Below are positions 9,521-17,671 of a DNA stretch of 64,000 bases, piece after piece. The position numbers and the translations under genes were made by a program. The stretch is from Rhizobium oryziradicis (GTDB taxonomy: Bacteria; Pseudomonadota; Alphaproteobacteria; Rhizobiales; Rhizobiaceae): contig NZ_MKIM01000027.1 in the NCBI RefSeq assembly GCF_001939045.1, forward strand, positions 310,001-374,000, given 5' to 3'. Under the pieces are notes generated by a model. The model saw only the letters and a list, made by a program, of their open reading frames with translations. It did no database searches and was not told the DNA's origin. Positions within the stretch are counted from its first letter, which is position 1. Each line of letters starts with the position of its first letter.

Positions 9521-9568
9521 CTGCATAATTTTCGCCTTAAATCGATTCCGATTTCAGGAATTATGCAG
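9521..9568. repeat. Short palindromic repeat of the 'ctgcataa...aatcgattccgat' family, copy 1
   Basis: CTGCATAA at 9521-9528 and its complement TTATGCAG at 9561-9568 bracket CCTTAAATCGATTCCGATTT, giving a dyad of about 48 bases. A near-identical segment occurs at 51921-51968 and looser relatives at 43.2 and 48.2 kb. It lies 42 bases upstream of uraD and could affect its expression, but the recurrence at unrelated loci points to an interspersed repeat. Confidence 0.7.
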
Positions 9569-9609
9569 TATGCATGAACGTCAGCGTAAGTGATTTGAGG
9601 TGAGGGCGT

Positions 9610-10104
9610 ATGGATCGGCACTTGTTTGTTTCGCAGTTTGGTGGCGTTTTCGAGCATTCGCCCTTTATTGCAGAGCGCGCGTTTGATCAGGGATTGATTG
9701 AAGAGCCATTGACCTTGGCCGGGGTTCACGGTGGACTGTGTCTGGTCTTTCGCCAGGCTAGCCCCACGGAGCGGCTGGGTGTTTTGCGCGCCCATCCGGA
9801 TTTGGCAGGCAAACTGGCCATTGCTGGTGAATTGACGCAAGACAGCAAGAATGAACAGGCAAGTGCTGGCTTGGATAGATTGTCAGAAGCCGAGCACGCG
9901 CGGTTCACCGCGCTCAACAGCACCTATACCGAGAAATTCGGCTTTCCCTTTATTATTGCGGTCAAAGGCCTGACCAAGCATGACATTCTGGCCGCCTTCG
10001 AGACGCGCGTGAACAATGGTTCTGATGCGGAATTTACCACCGCTTGTAACCAGGTTGAAAAAATCGCGCGCCTACGGCTTCAAACCATCCTGCAAAATCC
10101 TTAG
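9610..10104 (+). CDS. uraD: 2-oxo-4-hydroxy-4-carboxy-5-ureidoimidazoline (OHCU) decarboxylase
   Basis: The 164-residue protein is an all-helical OHCU decarboxylase, the third urate-degradation step that yields S-allantoin with release of CO2. The catalytic-histidine motif AHPDLAGKL is at about residues 60-68, followed by the conserved QxSxNEQASAGL region and the FGFPFIIAVKG block, all as expected for the family and its usual length. A GAGGTGAGG precedes the ATG. It stands apart from the allA-uraH pair, separated by the DUF2735 and glnII genes, so the pathway here is spread over several transcripts. Confidence 0.95.
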   Translation: MDRHLFVSQFGGVFEHSPFIAERAFDQGLIEEPLTLAGVHGGLCLVFRQASPTERLGVLRAHPDLAGKLAIAGELTQDSKNEQASAGLDRLSEAEHARFTALNSTYTEKFGFPFIIAVKGLTKHDILAAFETRVNNGSDAEFTTACNQVEKIARLRLQTILQNP

Positions 10105-10186
10105 GTGGATTTATCGGGTGATCTGTATGTTCAGTCTACATCAGCCCAATCGAGCGCGTTAAAACCTGTGCAGCAGAGACGTCGCA

Positions 10187-10366
10187 CTATTGCTTGCGGG
10201 TCTCTTCCGCTTCCCGAATGGCGTCTTCGTGATACCAGCTCGCCGAGCCGCTTTCATAAATCACCGGCGCGGGTTTGTTGCGTTCACGCATTTCGCGTAG
10301 CTTTTGCGCATTCCGAATAGGAAATTCATAGATTTTTGCCGATTCACGACCAAGGCTCGTTGTCAT
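10187..10366 (-). CDS. Small DUF2735 protein, divergent from glnII
   Basis: An open frame of 59 residues starts at the ATG complementary to 10364-10366 and stops at 10187-10189. The product begins MTTSLGRESAKIYEFP and ends EAEETRKQ, and is rich in Arg, Lys and Glu. The RESAKIYEFP motif near the N-terminus is characteristic of DUF2735, a small family that in Rhizobiaceae typically sits next to glnII. The shared intergene carries an NtrC-like dyad and a sigma-54 promoter, so nitrogen control is likely. Its biochemical function is unknown. Confidence 0.8.
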   Translation of the reverse strand: MTTSLGRESAKIYEFPIRNAQKLREMRERNKPAPVIYESGSASWYHEDAIREAEETRKQ

Positions 10367-10435
10367 TGCACTGCCTTTCAGAGTTCCTCGGGCTCCTCCG
10401 CCCAGATTATTATCTTACCATATCCTCACATGCGT

Positions 10436-10452
10436 TGCACATCAAAAGTGCA
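10436..10452. promoter_or_regulatory. NtrC-type binding dyad upstream of glnII
   Basis: The sequence TGCAC-N7-GTGCA is a perfect match to the half-sites and spacing of the NtrC consensus (TGCACC-N5-GGTGCA), lacking only the inner C/G pair. It lies about 232 bases upstream of the sigma-54 element, a plausible enhancer distance, and 70 bases upstream of the DUF2735 start on the other strand. NtrC control of rhizobial glnII is established; binding at this site is inferred. Confidence 0.7.
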
Positions 10453-10667
10453 TCCTGCCCAAAAAAAGATCATTTTTATTTTGATCTTTTGCATGTTTTT
10501 TCGGCGCTCCCGATGCCTGCGTCATATTTATGCGTCGACATCTTATAAAATCATCACATTCTAATGGCGAGCTTGGGCGCGAAACATTAAGAAAATCTGT
10601 TGTTTTACAGGGTTGGGCGTCATTGATGCTGTTTTTTTGCCTGTTTTGGGTATTCGCAATGACGAAT

Positions 10668-10683
10668 TGGCACGCTTCCTGCT
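10668..10683 (+). promoter_or_regulatory. Sigma-54 (RpoN) promoter of glnII
   Basis: TGGCACGCTTCCTGCT matches the consensus TGGCACG-N4-TTGCW except for one base, with the GG at 10669-10670 and the GC at 10681-10682 separated by exactly 10 bases as required. Transcription should start near 10694, leaving a leader of about 75 bases before the glnII ATG. Confidence 0.85.
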
Positions 10684-10768
10684 TCTTATTGTTCGACTCA
10701 CCGGACTGCCGGAGAATCAATCCTAGGGTGCGCTCGGTGTAGAGCGCTGGACTTATGAGAGATCGACA

Positions 10769-11803
10769 ATGACGAAGTACAAGCTCGAGTACATCTGGTT
10801 GGATGGCTATACGCCGGTTCCGAATTTGCGCGGCAAGACGCAGATTAAGGAATTCGCTGAATTCCCAACTTTGGAACAGCTCCCTCTCTGGGGATTTGAT
10901 GGTAGCTCCACCCAGCAGGCCGAAGGCCATAGCTCGGATTGCGTGCTGAAGCCTGTTGCTGTTTACCCAGATCCAGCCCGCACCAATGGTGCGCTGGTTA
11001 TGTGCGAAGTGATGATGCCAGATGGCGTAACACCGCACGCTTCCAACAGTCGCGCCACCATTCTGGACGACGAAGGCACATGGTTTGGCTTTGAGCAGGA
11101 ATACTTCCTGTATCAGGATGGCCGCCCGCTCGGCTTCCCTGAAAACGGCTTCCCAGCTCCACAGGGCCCTTATTACACCGGCGTTGGCTATAAGAACGTT
11201 GGCGATATCGCACGCGAAATCGTTGAAGAGCACCTCGACCTCTGCCTCGAAGCAGGCATCAACCACGAAGGCATCAATGCTGAAGTGGCCAAGGGTCAGT
11301 GGGAATTCCAGGTTTTCGGTAAGGGCTCCAAGAAGGCCGCTGACGAAATCTGGCTGGCTCGCTACCTGCTCGTTCGCCTTTGCGAAAAATACGGCGTTGA
11401 CGTTGAATTCCATTGCAAGCCACTCGGCGATACCGACTGGAACGGCTCTGGCATGCACTGCAACTTCTCCACGCAGTTCATGCGCGAAGTTGGTGGCAAG
11501 GACTATTTCGAAGCGCTCATGGCTGCTTTCGCCAAGAACTGGAAAGAGCATATCGACGTATACGGCCCAGACAACCATCTGCGCCTGACCGGCAAGCACG
11601 AAACCGCTCCTTGGAACAAGTTCTCCTACGGCGTTGCTGACCGTGGTGCATCGATCCGCGTTCCACATTCCTTCGTTGCCAACGGCTACCGCGGCTACCT
11701 CGAAGACCGCCGCCCGAACAGCCAGGGCTGCCCATACCAGATCGCTTCTCAGGTTCTGAAGACGATCTCTGAAGTACCAGTCGCAAAGTCTGCTGCTGCC
11801 TAA
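10769..11803 (+). CDS. glnII: Glutamine synthetase II (eukaryote-type)
   Basis: The 344-residue enzyme is the octamer-forming GSII found in Rhizobiaceae and eukaryotes; it condenses ammonium and glutamate with ATP to give glutamine. Family landmarks are the N-terminal KLEYIWLDGYTPVPNLRGKT, FGFEQEYFL-type metal ligands (WFGFEQEYFLYQ), NGSGMHCNFST and the RGASIRVPH-type segment near the C-terminus. The length is normal. A sigma-54 promoter and NtrC dyad lie upstream and a strong terminator follows, so it is monocistronic and nitrogen-regulated. The codon choice (frequent GTT, GAA, AAC and TTC) differs from neighbours, as in highly expressed genes. Ammonia released by purine and urea breakdown encoded nearby would feed this reaction. 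Confidence 0.98.
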   Translation: MTKYKLEYIWLDGYTPVPNLRGKTQIKEFAEFPTLEQLPLWGFDGSSTQQAEGHSSDCVLKPVAVYPDPARTNGALVMCEVMMPDGVTPHASNSRATILDDEGTWFGFEQEYFLYQDGRPLGFPENGFPAPQGPYYTGVGYKNVGDIAREIVEEHLDLCLEAGINHEGINAEVAKGQWEFQVFGKGSKKAADEIWLARYLLVRLCEKYGVDVEFHCKPLGDTDWNGSGMHCNFSTQFMREVGGKDYFEALMAAFAKNWKEHIDVYGPDNHLRLTGKHETAPWNKFSYGVADRGASIRVPHSFVANGYRGYLEDRRPNSQGCPYQIASQVLKTISEVPVAKSAAA

Positions 11804-11809
11804 TTCAGA

Positions 11810-11840
11810 AGCGCCGATGCTTAGGCATCGGCGCTTTTCT
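11810..11840 (+). terminator. Intrinsic terminator of glnII
   Basis: A perfect 11-base stem (AGCGCCGATGC at 11810-11820 and its complement at 11825-11835) with a TTAG loop is followed by TTTTCT. It begins 7 bases after the glnII stop. Confidence 0.95.
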
Positions 11841-12073
11841 CCCCGCTTTGGTCCATTGACGGGACATTGCGCCGGTTGGATTTCGAGTGTGTTGTTACCC
11901 GCTCGATCTCCATACGTGGGCCGATATCAAGACGCTCACGCCACATCATTCACGACAGCGATCATTCGTTTTTCATCATGCTTTGCAAAAGAGTGGGCGT
12001 GATAGCCCATTTGATTTCAATTCGCTGTTCCCATACATTTTTCAATGCGTTACCTTTGAGAAAACCATTGGAT

Positions 12074-12580
12074 ATGTTTATGCCTCACCCTCTATTGATC
12101 CGCCCGCTTACCCCTGAAGCCTTTGCTCCATTTGGCGATGTGCTGGAGGCTAATCGCGACACCATGCGCCTCATTAATGGTGGCACGACGGAGCGGTTTC
12201 ATGCGCTGGCAAGCCCGGATGTGGTGGGTGAGGGTGCGCGCGTTATTCTCAATATCTTTCGGGGTCAGCCGCGCCGTTTTCCATACCACATCACGATGAT
12301 GGAGCGGCATCCGCTGGGCAGTCAGAGTTTTACCCCTCTGTCAGGTCGGCCTTTTCTGGTGGCTGTCTCACTGGATGAGGGCGGTAAGCCGGGTGCGCCG
12401 CAGGTGTTTTTGGCAAAAGCGCATCAAGGCGTGAACTATCACCGCAATGTCTGGCATCATCCTTTGATGGCGCTTGGGGACGTGAGTGATTTTCTGGTTG
12501 CAGATCGTGATGGTCCGGGCAACAATCTGGAAGAGGTGTTTTTTGATACGCCCTATCTCATTCAGGAGCCTGCCCTATGA
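12074..12580 (+). CDS. allA: Ureidoglycolate lyase
   Basis: The 168-residue protein matches the ureidoglycolate lyase family, cupin-fold enzymes that split ureidoglycolate into glyoxylate and urea. Typical segments are the [17 protein letters not shown]-terminus, [29 protein letters not shown] and [17 protein letters not shown] chose the ATG at 12074 (an ATG at 12080 is also possible). The frame remains open further upstream, but those residues do not look like the family. The gene overlaps uraH by 4 bases (ATGA), so the two are translationally coupled and probably form an operon with the metallophosphoesterase gene. Confidence 0.93.
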   Translation: MFMPHPLLIRPLTPEAFAPFGDVLEANRDTMRLINGGTTERFHALASPDVVGEGARVILNIFRGQPRRFPYHITMMERHPLGSQSFTPLSGRPFLVAVSLDEGGKPGAPQVFLAKAHQGVNYHRNVWHHPLMALGDVSDFLVADRDGPGNNLEEVFFDTPYLIQEPAL

Positions 12581-12933
12581 CCGGCCTGACCACGCATGTT
12601 CTCGATACCGCACTTGGCAAACCCGCTGAAGGGATGCGCATTCAGTTGATGCTGATGAAGGGTGAGGAAGGGGAGCTGATCAAGACCGTCTTCACCAATT
12701 CCGATGGTCGCGTTGATGGCGGACCGATTTTGGCTGGCGATGACTTTAAGGTTGGCGTCTACAAATTGCTGTTTCACGCTGGAGACTATCTCAAGGGTCA
12801 GGGCATTGAACTGAGCGATCCGCCGTTTCTGGATGTGATTCCCATCCGGTTTGGTATCAGCGATATAGCAGCCCACTATCATGTGCCGCTGCTGCTGTCG
12901 CCCTATGGTTACTCGACCTATCGGGGAAGCTAA
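12577..12933 (+). CDS. uraH: 5-hydroxyisourate hydrolase (transthyretin-like)
   Basis: The 118-residue protein is a transthyretin-related HIU hydrolase that opens 5-hydroxyisourate, the product of urate oxidation, to OHCU. The N-terminal [17 protein letters not shown] and the diagnostic C-terminal tetrapeptide YRGS are present, as are the conserved [17 protein letters not shown] context and TNSDGR loop. No signal peptide is visible, so it is cytoplasmic. It starts inside the last codons of allA and ends 2 bases before the metallophosphoesterase gene. It supplies UraD encoded at 9.6 kb. Confidence 0.96.
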   Translation: MTGLTTHVLDTALGKPAEGMRIQLMLMKGEEGELIKTVFTNSDGRVDGGPILAGDDFKVGVYKLLFHAGDYLKGQGIELSDPPFLDVIPIRFGISDIAAHYHVPLLLSPYGYSTYRGS

Positions 12934-12935
12934 AC

Positions 12936-13679
12936 ATGCGCTTTGCCGCGATTGCCGACATTCACGGAAATTGCTTAGCGTTGGAAGCGGTGCTGGCTGA
13001 CATTGCGGCGCAAGGCATTGACTATGCCGATGTTGTCAATCTCGGCGATTGCTTCTCCGGTCCGCTCGAAGCGGGCCGCACGGGTGATTTGCTGCTGCTG
13101 TTGGACCTTGTCACGGTGCGCGGCAATCATGATCGCTATCTGATCGAGCGAGCGCGGGCGGGCATGGAAGCGACTGATGCGGTCGCCTTTGATCAATTGG
13201 CGGAACGCCATTTCAATTGGTTGAAAACGCTTCCTTTTTCAAAGATTTGGCGCGATGAGATCTATCTTTGCCACGCCACGCCTACGGACGATAATACCTA
13301 TTGGTTGGAATCGATGACGCCGGACGGCAAGGTGCATCTGAGGCCACGGGCAGAGATCGAGGTCTTGGCGCAAGGCATTGAACAAGAGCTGATCCTGTGT
13401 GGCCATTCGCATATTCCTCGGACGGTGAAGCTTTCCGACGGTCGTTTGATCGTCAATCCCGGTAGTGTCGGCTGCCCGGCCTATGATGATGATTTGCCAT
13501 TTTACCACAAGGTGGAGGCGGGCACGCCGCTGGCCTCCTATGCTATCCTGGAAAAGACACAGGCTGGCTGGACGGTAACATTCCGCCAAGTGCCTTATAA
13601 CAATCTTGCCATGGCGCGGCTGGCCGCCGACCATGGCCGCAAGGATTGGGCCAGCGGGCTGGAAAGCGGTTGGCTTTAG
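12936..13679 (+). CDS. Calcineurin-like metallophosphoesterase (YfcE/MJ0936-type)
   Basis: The 247-residue protein shows the metallophosphoesterase metal-ligand series: D-x-H in IADIHGN (residues 7-13), GD in NLGDCFSGP, GNHD in VRGNHDRYL, and GHSHIPR with NPGSVGCP near the C-terminus. It should hydrolyse a phosphomonoester or phosphodiester using two metal ions in the cytoplasm; the substrate cannot be read. It begins 2 bases after uraH, so it is the third gene of the allA-uraH operon. That suggests, but does not prove, a link to purine metabolism. Its TAG stop at 13677-13679 is formed by the first three bases of a RIME-like repeat. Confidence 0.88.
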   Translation: MRFAAIADIHGNCLALEAVLADIAAQGIDYADVVNLGDCFSGPLEAGRTGDLLLLLDLVTVRGNHDRYLIERARAGMEATDAVAFDQLAERHFNWLKTLPFSKIWRDEIYLCHATPTDDNTYWLESMTPDGKVHLRPRAEIEVLAQGIEQELILCGHSHIPRTVKLSDGRLIVNPGSVGCPAYDDDLPFYHKVEAGTPLASYAILEKTQAGWTVTFRQVPYNNLAMARLAADHGRKDWASGLESGWL

Positions 13680-13780
13680 AGTTTGTCAGGGAAAAGTGGA
13701 ATCCGGTTTTTCTGATCAGACAAACTCAAACAAAGGATTCTAGAGTCTGTCTGGTTCAATTTGAACCTGACAGACTCTAG
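13677..13780. repeat. RIME-like double-palindrome intergenic element, copy 2
   Basis: The element starts with TAGAGTTTGTC, whose TAG is the stop codon of the metallophosphoesterase gene. Its first palindrome pairs GTTTGTC (13681-13687) with GACAAAC. The second has 19-base arms at 13741-13759 and 13761-13779 with one mismatch. It ends 10 bases from the stop of the convergent guaD, so it fills the gap between the two genes and may act as a terminator for both. Confidence 0.88.
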
Positions 13781-13789
13781 AAGCTTGAA

Positions 13790-15094
13790 TTATTGCGGCT
13801 TGCTGGCCACGCCCGCCACATAGGTTTCCACCACCACGCGGTCATCACCCAGGGTTTGCATCAAAAACAGCTCTTCGATCAGCGTGGTCACGGCTTCCAT
13901 TTTCAGCGCCATGGCAGGTGTTGCGGAGGCGTTGAGCACCACCAGATCGGCCTCAGAACCCGGCTCCAGAGTGCCGATTTTATCGGCCAGCGACAGCGCC
14001 TCAGCGTTGCCCAGCGTCATATGATAATAGCTTTCCAGCGGGTTCAGCCGTTCGCCCAGCAATTGCTGAATCTTATAGGCCTCGTCCATGGTTTTGAACA
14101 TCGAATAGCTGGTGCCGCCGCCGATATCGGTGGCAACGGCTACGCGCACGGGCTTGTTGCGGCGCTGAATAGCTTTCAGCGGAAACAGGCCGGAGCCAAG
14201 GAACAGGTTGGACGTGGGGCAGTGCACGGCAACCGAGCCGGAGTCGGACAGCGCATCTGCCTCGCGATCGGACAAATGGATGGCGTGGCCAAACAGGGTC
14301 TTTTTGCTCAGCAGACCATAGCGAGCGTAGATATCCGTATAATCGATGGCGTCCGGATAAAGGCTCGCCGTAAACTCGATTTCCTCACGGTTTTCAGAGA
14401 GATGGGTCTGGATGTGCAGGTCTGGATATTCATAGGCCAGCTCCTGTGTGCGTTCCATCTGCTCGGGCGTAGAGGTGATGGCAAAGCGTGGAGTGATGGC
14501 CACCATGTTGCGGCCGCGGCCGTGCCAGCTTTCAATCAATTCGCGGGTTTCATCATAACCGCTTTGTGGTGTGTCCAGCAGGCCTTGCGGGGCGTTGCGA
14601 TCCATCATCACCTTGCCGGCAATCATGCGGGTGCCGCGCCGCGCACTCTCGGCAAAAAAAGCGTCGGCTGAGGTTTTGTGCACCGAGCAATAGGCCACCG
14701 CTGTTGTGGTGCCCTGCCGCAGAAACTCGTCGAAAAAATGGGTGGCAATGCGCTGGGCATGGGCCGTTTCCACGAAGCGGCATTCCTCGGGGAATGTATA
14801 GGTGTTGAGCCATTCCAGCAGATTGGCGGCATAGGAGCCAATCACCTGCATTTGCGGAAAATGCACATGGCAATCAATAAAGCCGGGCATGATCAGATGC
14901 GGGCGGTGATCGACTTCCGGTGTGGTTTCTGCGGCCTGCGCCTTGACCTGATCGTAAGCGCCGGAGGCAATGATCAGCCCGTCGGCCACCAAAACGGCAC
15001 CATCACTCACATAGAGATAGCTGTCGGTATCTGTGATGTGCTGGGGCGCTGCCTTGAAGGAGAGCAGACGGCCACGGATCAGAAGTTCACTCAT
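13790..15094 (-). CDS. guaD: Guanine deaminase
   Basis: The 434-residue amidohydrolase deaminates guanine to xanthine with release of ammonia. Zinc-site motifs are PGFIDCHVHFPQ, HLSENREE, GHAIHLSD and the terminal VATDIGGGTSYSM, as in bacterial guanine deaminases of this length. It lies directly behind puuD: the puuD TAA and the guaD ATG share one base (TAATG), indicating translational coupling. The xanthine it makes is the substrate of XdhAB encoded upstream on the same strand. A RIME-like element follows the gene. Confidence 0.94.
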   Translation of the reverse strand: MSELLIRGRLLSFKAAPQHITDTDSYLYVSDGAVLVADGLIIASGAYDQVKAQAAETTPEVDHRPHLIMPGFIDCHVHFPQMQVIGSYAANLLEWLNTYTFPEECRFVETAHAQRIATHFFDEFLRQGTTTAVAYCSVHKTSADAFFAESARRGTRMIAGKVMMDRNAPQGLLDTPQSGYDETRELIESWHGRGRNMVAITPRFAITSTPEQMERTQELAYEYPDLHIQTHLSENREEIEFTASLYPDAIDYTDIYARYGLLSKKTLFGHAIHLSDREADALSDSGSVAVHCPTSNLFLGSGLFPLKAIQRRNKPVRVAVATDIGGGTSYSMFKTMDEAYKIQQLLGERLNPLESYYHMTLGNAEALSLADKIGTLEPGSEADLVVLNASATPAMALKMEAVTTLIEELFLMQTLGDDRVVVETYVAGVASKPQ

Positions 15095-16326
15095 TACTCT
15101 GTTTTGCCTTTCACAGCGCTTTCATACCACGCCACCAGCATCGCCCGCTCTTGCGGGGTGACACTGGTGACGTTTCCCGGCGGCATAGCGTGGCTGCGGC
15201 CTGCCTGCAAATAAATCTCGCGTGCGTGGGCCGCAATCTCGTTATCGGTCTCGAATTTCACGTTTTTGGGCGCAAATGTCAGCCCGTCCCACGATGGCTC
15301 TTGCGCATGGCACATGGAACAGCGGGCTTCAACAATGTCGCGGGCTTTGGTAAAATGAGCATCTGTCATAAATTGCGTCTGCATGGGCGACAGGTTTGCG
15401 TGTTCTCCAGCCCCCAGTTTGGGCTGGGTTGAGAGCCACATGATGATGATGAAAATCACTGCGGTGATCATCCATGTCCAGATCGGCTTGCCTTTGCGCG
15501 CGTGGCCGGTGTTGAACCAGTGGCGGATGGTGACACCCATGAGAAACACCAATGCGGCGATAATCCAGTTATAGGCCGTGGCAAAAGCCAGCGGATAATG
15601 GTTGGACAGCATGAAGAACACGACAGGCAGCGTCAGGTAGTTGTTATGCAGTGAGCGCTGCTTGGCAATCACGCCATATTTGGGGTCAGGCTTGCGCCCG
15701 GCAATCAGGTCTGCCACCACCACGCGCTGATTGGGCATGATGATGAAAAACACATTCGCCGTCATAATGGTGGCGGTGAAGGCACCGAGATGCAAAAATG
15801 CGGCACGGCCGGTGAACACCTGCGTATAGCCCCAGGCCATGATCACCAGCAGAATATAAAGCAGGATCATCAAGCCCCATGTGCTTTTGCCGATGGGGGA
15901 TTTGCACAACAGATCATAACAGATCCAGCCAATGGCCAGCGAGCCAGCAGACAGGGCAATGGCCTGCACATGGCTGAGATCCAGCAAGCTGCGATCAATC
16001 AAAAACAGATCTGCCCCGCCATAATAAACCACGCAGAGCATGGCAAAACCCGACAGCCAGGTGGCGTAGCTCTCCCATTTAAACCACGTCAAATGCTTGG
16101 GCATGGAGGCAGGCGCGACCAGATATTTCTGGATGTGGTAAAAACCACCGCCATGCACCTGCCATTCCTCACCATAGACACCTTCGGGCATGCCGGGGCG
16201 CTTGGTCAGGCCCAGATCAAGGGCGATAAAATAGAAGGAAGAGCCGATCCAGGCGATGGCGGTGACCACATGCAGCCAGCGCACAGCAAAGGTCAGCCAT
16301 TCCCAGGCAATGGCGTATTCATACAT
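15094..16326 (-). CDS. puuD: Membrane-bound urate hydroxylase PuuD with C-terminal cytochrome c domain
   Basis: The 410-residue protein is the integral-membrane urate oxidase PuuD, which converts urate to 5-hydroxyisourate and is thought to pass electrons to the respiratory chain rather than making peroxide. The N-terminal part has about eight membrane segments, starting with WEWLTFAVRWLHVVTAIAWIG. The C-terminal part is a c-type cytochrome with heme motif CSMCH. I chose the ATG at 16326 (MYEYAIAWEW), the family start; the frame is open for 50 more codons upstream, but that translation is atypical. The gene is coupled to guaD downstream and lies near a LysR gene on the same strand. Confidence 0.94.
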   Translation of the reverse strand: MYEYAIAWEWLTFAVRWLHVVTAIAWIGSSFYFIALDLGLTKRPGMPEGVYGEEWQVHGGGFYHIQKYLVAPASMPKHLTWFKWESYATWLSGFAMLCVVYYGGADLFLIDRSLLDLSHVQAIALSAGSLAIGWICYDLLCKSPIGKSTWGLMILLYILLVIMAWGYTQVFTGRAAFLHLGAFTATIMTANVFFIIMPNQRVVVADLIAGRKPDPKYGVIAKQRSLHNNYLTLPVVFFMLSNHYPLAFATAYNWIIAALVFLMGVTIRHWFNTGHARKGKPIWTWMITAVIFIIIMWLSTQPKLGAGEHANLSPMQTQFMTDAHFTKARDIVEARCSMCHAQEPSWDGLTFAPKNVKFETDNEIAAHAREIYLQAGRSHAMPPGNVTSVTPQERAMLVAWYESAVKGKTE

Positions 16327-16430
16327 AAGGCACCCCGTTTTCTCTCCCGACTCGCAACTGTGCAAAATGTTGGGGGTCAAGGGAAGGGGCGAGGGCGACG
16401 AATGTGTAAAAAATTGTGCATGGCTGCAAT

Positions 16431-17336
16431 TTAGGCAGTGCCGAGGGTAAGGGGCGGCAGTGCCTCTGTCAGCCATTGATGGAATGCTTTGATTTTAGGG
16501 GTATTGCGTTTGTGCGGCGGGTAGACCAGCCAGTATATATGCTGGTCGCGGTATGAGAGGTCGAAAGGCTGGATAAGCCTGCCTGCAGCGAGGTCATCTT
16601 CCACATAAAACCGGCTGAGCATTGCGGCTCCATGACCGGCAATTGCAGCACCCGCTTCGAGATCGAGCACGCCAAATGCTGTGAACTTGATTGCGGTTTT
16701 GCTGGGTGAAGGAATGCCTGCTGCCTGAAACCAATCCGTCCACCAGCATTCACCTGTGCTGATCCATGGCAATTTAAGAAGATCTTCCGGCTTATTTACG
16801 CCGCCAATACTTGCCGCCAGTGCTGGGCTCAGCATTGGCGTGTAGTCGAGTTCCAAAATTGGATGGCAGATCATTCCTGGTAAGGGGCTTTTGTCGATGC
16901 GAATGGTCACATCCGCATTTTCGCGATTGGGATCATTTTTACTTTCGGATCGCAACAGTCGCACGGCGATATTGGGATGTTGGAGCTGAAAACTGCCCAG
17001 ATGCCTGGCCAGCCATTGAGAGGCAAATGTTGGAGCAGAGTGAATTTCCAACACCTCATCGGCCGTTTGCCGAGCCAATGCCACGGCTTCACGCAAGAGT
17101 TCAAACCCTTCGCGTGTCTTTGGCAATAACCGCTCACCTGTTTCGGTCAAGGTGATCTGCCGGGTTTGGCGCAAAAACAGAGCTTCGCCAATATTATCCT
17201 CCAACAGTTTGATTTGATAGCTCACCGCCGTTTGCGTCATCGCCAGTTCTTCGCTGGCGCGGGTAAAACTGTTGTGGCGGGCCACCGCTTCAAACACACG
17301 GAGCGCATTGACCGGAAACTGTTTCGACATTTTCAT
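16431..17336 (-). CDS. LysR-family regulator (GcvA-like), candidate regulator of the purine genes
   Basis: The protein has 301 residues from the ATG at 17336 (MKMSKQFPVNALRVFEAVAR). It has an N-terminal winged HTH (FTRASEELAMTQTAVSYQIKLLE) and a LysR effector-binding domain with the GcvA/AmpR-type pattern. It lies between xdhC and puuD on the same strand, 104 bases upstream of puuD. A role in controlling purine catabolism is likely from position alone; the effector might be a purine intermediate. An earlier in-frame start at 17366 exists. GcvA-like paralogs are numerous in rhizobia, so the name is not certain. Confidence 0.85.
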   Translation of the reverse strand: MKMSKQFPVNALRVFEAVARHNSFTRASEELAMTQTAVSYQIKLLEDNIGEALFLRQTRQITLTETGERLLPKTREGFELLREAVALARQTADEVLEIHSAPTFASQWLARHLGSFQLQHPNIAVRLLRSESKNDPNRENADVTIRIDKSPLPGMICHPILELDYTPMLSPALAASIGGVNKPEDLLKLPWISTGECWWTDWFQAAGIPSPSKTAIKFTAFGVLDLEAGAAIAGHGAAMLSRFYVEDDLAAGRLIQPFDLSYRDQHIYWLVYPPHKRNTPKIKAFHQWLTEALPPLTLGTA

Positions 17337-17671
17337 GGATAAGCTCTCTTTATGCGTGCTCCCCATAATTGAATTGGAAATGCGAAGCCGTCAAGCGCAT
17401 GAACGACCTGTAAACACTGAGGTTTGGCGACCTAAAGAGGCGAAACCTTCGTGAGAAGATCCATTCATTAAGTTTGAAAGGTGGAGGGTGTTATGCTGTC
17501 CGCACACGCATTTTTGCGCTCGTTTTTTGACATTTTTGGTGGGGCGAACGCCCACGTTTTCTCCAGGCGCAAGCGCCACACCGATGTGCCAGAGGGGCTG
17601 AAGTCTGATCTTGCGATTGACGAGGGCGAGCGGCATCACAGCCGCATTGATGCGTTTTGGTCTTCGCATCG
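17337..17671. other. Intergenic region between xdhC and the LysR gene
   Basis: No convincing gene is visible. Small palindromes occur at 17539-17555 (GTGGGGCG/CGCCCAC) and in the adjacent GGCGCAAGCGCC. They could be the 3' end of the xdh transcript or operator-like sites, but there is no T-tract to call a terminator. Confidence 0.4.

Noticed and set aside
10442..11668. Open frame of 408 codons antisense to glnII
   Set aside because: It is opposite a highly conserved gene and across its sigma-54 promoter; the translation shows no family pattern.
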